This document shows positions 61,164 to 64,000 of a DNA stretch of 64,000 bases, one piece after another. Origin of the DNA: Teichococcus aestuarii (lineage in GTDB: Bacteria; Pseudomonadota; Alphaproteobacteria; Acetobacterales; Acetobacteraceae); the NCBI RefSeq assembly GCF_003116135.1, contig NZ_PDOA01000005.1:248001-312000 (forward strand), given 5' to 3'. The notes below the pieces were generated by a model that saw only the letters and a program-made list of their open reading frames with translations, ran no database searches and had not been told where the DNA came from. The translations under genes were made by a program, and so were the position numbers. Each line of letters begins with the position of its first letter. Positions within the stretch are counted from its first letter, which is position 1.

Positions 61164-63218
61164 ATGCGGATTGGGACTCTGCTGAAAGCATTCAGCGGTA
61201 TCATAGCAGGGCTGGCTGCTTCGTCGGCAGCGCTTGCGCAGGTTCACAGTGACCAGCCAAAGCCTCCGAATATTGGCATTCAGATCATCACAAGCAGTGA
61301 TCTGATGTCCTGTGCGTCGTTGGCAGACAACTATCACCAGACGTCAGCCTGCAAGGGTGACGCAGGTGTATTTCAGACTGCACGCTTAATTTTCTCGGTT
61401 GAAGCCATGAGTTCAGCGCTTAAAAGTGCTGGCTTCACAGATGACCCGGATGCTCTCCAAGGTGCGATGCTCGCCGACGTGGCAAAGTTTGGTCCCGAAA
61501 TGGCGCTCACTGCCCCAGCAATGAACCTTGTTGACATCGCTGCATTGGCACATTCGCCTTTTGGAGAGAAGGGTCCGGAGATCGCAGCAAGGGCAATGAT
61601 CTCTCTAGAGTATCTTTACCCAGGGCTGGGACGGGCTATGGGCCATGATCTCAATGCCCTGGCTAGCCAGGCTGGAGTGGAAAGGCGACAGGGGCCGGAG
61701 AACTTCACGGCCTACATGGAGCAGCTCGGAGGTAAGTCCGCACCCTTGCAAGATTTTAGAGTCTTCGGGGCTCCTCCTGGCGTACAGCTACTAGTCCAGA
61801 AGATTACGGTTGGGGCTGAGCAACCAGCTACAGCCAGAAACCTTACGTCAGATTTCATCTTTCCCACACCTCTTAACTTGGGAAACAGTCGGGCAATTCC
61901 CTTTGCGTACGCCTTCGCTGAGATCGCAGCGCGCGCGCAAGCCCAGATGCTATCTTTGGTCCCCGGAATCACTCCTACGCCAGCAAGTACATCTGGTGCA
62001 CAGTTCGTCGGCGATGCGCCATTTAGGGGGGGGAGCTGCCGGATGTGCAAGGACGCTTCTCAAGTTAGGCCCCCAGCTGGCGACAACAAAGTTCCAGCCT
62101 TTGATGCGGCGCCAAGCTTGGGAGCCATTTCGGCCACCATGCCGCAGACGAACGCAGATCCCGTATCCATCAGCGATGGGGTGGATCTCCTGAACGTAAT
62201 GCGATCGAACATCGAAACTCGTTTGAAACAACTAAAAGAGATAGAAGAGACTGTTTCCAAGCAAGTTGCATCGAACACCCCAACTCAGGACGAAGCCTGC
62301 AGAATCGGCTGCGCGGTACAGGAAACAGCAGTTTTCTTGGGCCAGATAGCTGCAGGTGGGAGCGCCGTACTCACTAAGATAAAGGATGGGGAGTTCGACA
62401 GTATTCGCTCGGCGATTGTGGATTGGCGTAAGACTGGAACCGAAACATTAACCGGGAAGCACGCACGGGAATGTCAACTTCAGTGTGAGAAGGACATGGA
62501 GGAAGCAAACGCTGGTGGACAGCAGAACAACGACGACAAGACTGATAACAAGGATGGAGGCAAGCAGACCGAAGGAACGCAAGTCAGCGGTCAGGGTGGC
62601 GGGAGAGCAGGGGATGCGCCTAGTACGCCTGGTGATGACAAAGGTGGGGCGAAGCCCGGAAGCATGGAAGCTGCGCCAGGCTTCGACCCAGGTTATGAGC
62701 TAGGCAGTCAAGTGGCGGGCGGGCGGGCGGGTGGTACGCCTCCAACGCGCGGAGCAGATAACGGAGGCGGCCCGACCATGCCGAAAATCTGCCCTGCTGT
62801 CACCGGACCCGACTGCGGCTGCCTTGTGGCGGGCAACGGCGCAGTGAGTAGGTGTGTTCAGCCAGAGATGGAAGCCGCGCAGACGCGATCATGGCTGATC
62901 ATGAACACGCCGCCAAGCGATCCCCGAAAAATCTACATCCCAGCTGCGGTTCAAGCCCCGTATGGGAGTGCTCTCTCTACCAAAGATGCCCCAGAAGGCT
63001 TTCTGGCACTCGACATGTCGCTGCTGCGACCAACACCTTGGATCAGCAATCCAGCTAGTGTCGTCAACCTGCCAGCTAGTATAGGGTCCGACTCAACGTC
63101 GCTTCCTGGGGTGAATAGCAGCGCAGTAACTCCTTTGACTATACCCCCGGGCGCATTACCACAGCCGAGCCAGAGCTTACCTCAGACCACGCCGAGCCTT
63201 GGTCGGCCGCCACGATAA
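61164..63218 (+). CDS. Secreted protein of unknown function, 684 residues
   Basis: Start ATG 61164 gives a signal peptide (MRIGTLLKAFSGIIAGLAAS, cleavage near ALAQ-VH). Residues 20-230 are helical. A cysteine-bearing segment FRGGSCRMCKD is at about 290, a coiled-coil stretch LKQLKEIEETVSKQVA with CRIGC and CQLQCEKDMEE comes later, then a disordered Gly/Asp/Lys region (about 450-540), a cysteine-rich ICPAVTGPDCGCLVAG and a proline-rich tail. Lower GC than the chromosome around it. Cysteine pairs and the export signal fit a periplasmic disulfide-bonded protein, possibly of a secretion or conjugation apparatus; not recognised. Confidence 0.7.
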   Translation: MRIGTLLKAFSGIIAGLAASSAALAQVHSDQPKPPNIGIQIITSSDLMSCASLADNYHQTSACKGDAGVFQTARLIFSVEAMSSALKSAGFTDDPDALQGAMLADVAKFGPEMALTAPAMNLVDIAALAHSPFGEKGPEIAARAMISLEYLYPGLGRAMGHDLNALASQAGVERRQGPENFTAYMEQLGGKSAPLQDFRVFGAPPGVQLLVQKITVGAEQPATARNLTSDFIFPTPLNLGNSRAIPFAYAFAEIAARAQAQMLSLVPGITPTPASTSGAQFVGDAPFRGGSCRMCKDASQVRPPAGDNKVPAFDAAPSLGAISATMPQTNADPVSISDGVDLLNVMRSNIETRLKQLKEIEETVSKQVASNTPTQDEACRIGCAVQETAVFLGQIAAGGSAVLTKIKDGEFDSIRSAIVDWRKTGTETLTGKHARECQLQCEKDMEEANAGGQQNNDDKTDNKDGGKQTEGTQVSGQGGGRAGDAPSTPGDDKGGAKPGSMEAAPGFDPGYELGSQVAGGRAGGTPPTRGADNGGGPTMPKICPAVTGPDCGCLVAGNGAVSRCVQPEMEAAQTRSWLIMNTPPSDPRKIYIPAAVQAPYGSALSTKDAPEGFLALDMSLLRPTPWISNPASVVNLPASIGSDSTSLPGVNSSAVTPLTIPPGALPQPSQSLPQTTPSLGRPPR

Positions 63219-63238
63219 CAACGCGGGAGCGCAGAGCG

Positions 63239-64000
63239 ATGGAGAGATGGTCGGCGGCGTTTTGTGCGGTCCTCTTCCTTGGAAAGGCTACCGCAGCATT
63301 GGCGCAAAATCCTCCTGATATTCGGTTAGACGACGCCTTTGCTGCAGCCAAGCATGAATTCGTTCGGCGGTCGGCAAGTGCTGATCGTCTCAACCAGAGC
63401 GCCTTTAAGATCTACTCTAATTTAGATGAGGCGGATTTACACTTCGCTCTGGGATCGGCGAGCCATAGTGCCTTACCGGACAATGCGCAACTCGGGAACT
63501 TCTGCAGCAACATCGCTAGCGTGCCGGTAGTCGTCAGAGTAGGACGCTGGTTGCCGCACAGCATCGATGACGTACGTCGCTGCTCTGGCAGTGAGATATT
63601 CTCCGCCGCGATGGTGAGCCCCAAATTCGTGGAGTTCCCTATCGCTATTCGAGGCTTTCTTCCTATGACAGAGCGCGAGAGCGTGCTGCCGACCTGGATT
63701 ACGCGGGAACATATCGCGGCAGCAGCGCTCGCCAACCTGCCGGAGGGTGATTTCTCGCTACCAGAAGCTTGGGTGCAAAGCAGAGTCTGCAAGCCGAAGG
63801 ATTTGCAGCCTGCTCCGGCTGACCTTCAAAAAGCTTTGGATACTGCGTCATGTAGCATCATTGATGCCGACGGGCGGCGAAGGATCGGGGAATTTCCAGC
63901 GGTTCTCAGAACCTCGCGTGATTCGCACGCGGCAGGACCCCTTGCTGATACTAGGCTTTGGCCGTTTGCAACACTAAGATTTCCTGAGAATAAAACTGAG
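63239..64000 (+). CDS. Secreted protein of unknown function, cut by window edge
   Basis: The frame from ATG 63239 stays open to the end of the window (about 254 residues). Signal peptide MERWSAAFCAVLFLGKATAA ending LAQ-N. Then DIRLDDAFAAAKHEFVRRSA and cysteines (NFCSNIAS, VRRCSGSE, SRVCKPKD, ASCSIIDAD), again suggesting a disulfide-bonded periplasmic protein. It starts 20 bases after the previous secreted-protein gene and has the same lower GC, so the two are probably an operon. Confidence 0.65.
   Translation, partial: MERWSAAFCAVLFLGKATAALAQNPPDIRLDDAFAAAKHEFVRRSASADRLNQSAFKIYSNLDEADLHFALGSASHSALPDNAQLGNFCSNIASVPVVVRVGRWLPHSIDDVRRCSGSEIFSAAMVSPKFVEFPIAIRGFLPMTERESVLPTWITREHIAAAALANLPEGDFSLPEAWVQSRVCKPKDLQPAPADLQKALDTASCSIIDADGRRRIGEFPAVLRTSRDSHAAGPLADTRLWPFATLRFPENKTE

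Noticed and set aside
60787-61191. 134-codon minus-strand gene
   Set aside because: No ribosome site, overlaps the signal peptide of the secreted-protein gene and has no protein-like features.

Overview
The window is GC-rich DNA of an alphaproteobacterium. Codon use, a LivKHMGF-type transporter, a class I NrdA with an Acetobacteraceae-like N-terminus and many short-chain dehydrogenases suggest a Roseomonas/Belnapia-like member of the Acetobacteraceae. That placement is by eye, not by search. Core chromosome is interrupted by two accessory blocks.

Bases 1-1866 hold a divergent pair: a truncated thiamine-diphosphate enzyme gene and a LysR regulator. From about 2 to 23.6 kb lies a genomic island. 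It has a tyrosine integrase with an AlpA-like excisionase, three proteins of unknown function, a decayed IS256-type transposase, and a large defence locus. The defence operon (8.9-19.1 kb) has five genes that overlap by 4 bases each: NERD nuclease-helicase, DrmA-like helicase, DrmB-like DUF1998 protein, UvrD-like helicase with an inserted DUF5710-like module, and a 652-residue protein I cannot assign. An AIPR gene follows on the opposite strand, then a Vsr-like endonuclease, a cytosine-5 methyltransferase and a small protein. DrmA, DrmB and the methyltransferase are DISARM-type parts, but the usual DrmC phospholipase-D nuclease and DrmD/DrmE are absent. I regard this as the candidate undescribed system. 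The island ends at a 45-base 3' half of a tRNA-Arg gene, still followed by a strong terminator, at 23.56-23.66 kb.

Bases 23.7-46.8 kb are ordinary chromosome: DsbA-like isomerase; ribokinase-like kinase plus GH65 phosphorylase; FMN hydroxy-acid dehydrogenase; a HigA-type regulator, KaiC-like ATPase and hybrid histidine kinase operon; a LysR gene divergent from a Baeyer-Villiger monooxygenase, esterase, branched-chain-type ABC transporter and dehydrogenase set (a plausible ketone/ester catabolic cluster); tRNA-Arg(ACG); and nrdA with a good rho-independent terminator.

From 46.8 kb to the end is a second accessory block. It begins with three consecutive tyrosine recombinase-like genes and a small coiled-coil protein, an arrangement resembling the mobile-trio (GMT) or recombinase-in-trio elements. 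Cargo follows: an XRE regulator, small unknown proteins, a resolvase-like/cupin fusion and a DEDDh exonuclease. Next comes a nested set of insertion sequences (an IS5-family relic split by a degraded element that carries an intact IS3-family copy). Two genes for secreted proteins of lower GC end the window, the second one cut by the window edge. I saw no CRISPR array and no rRNA.
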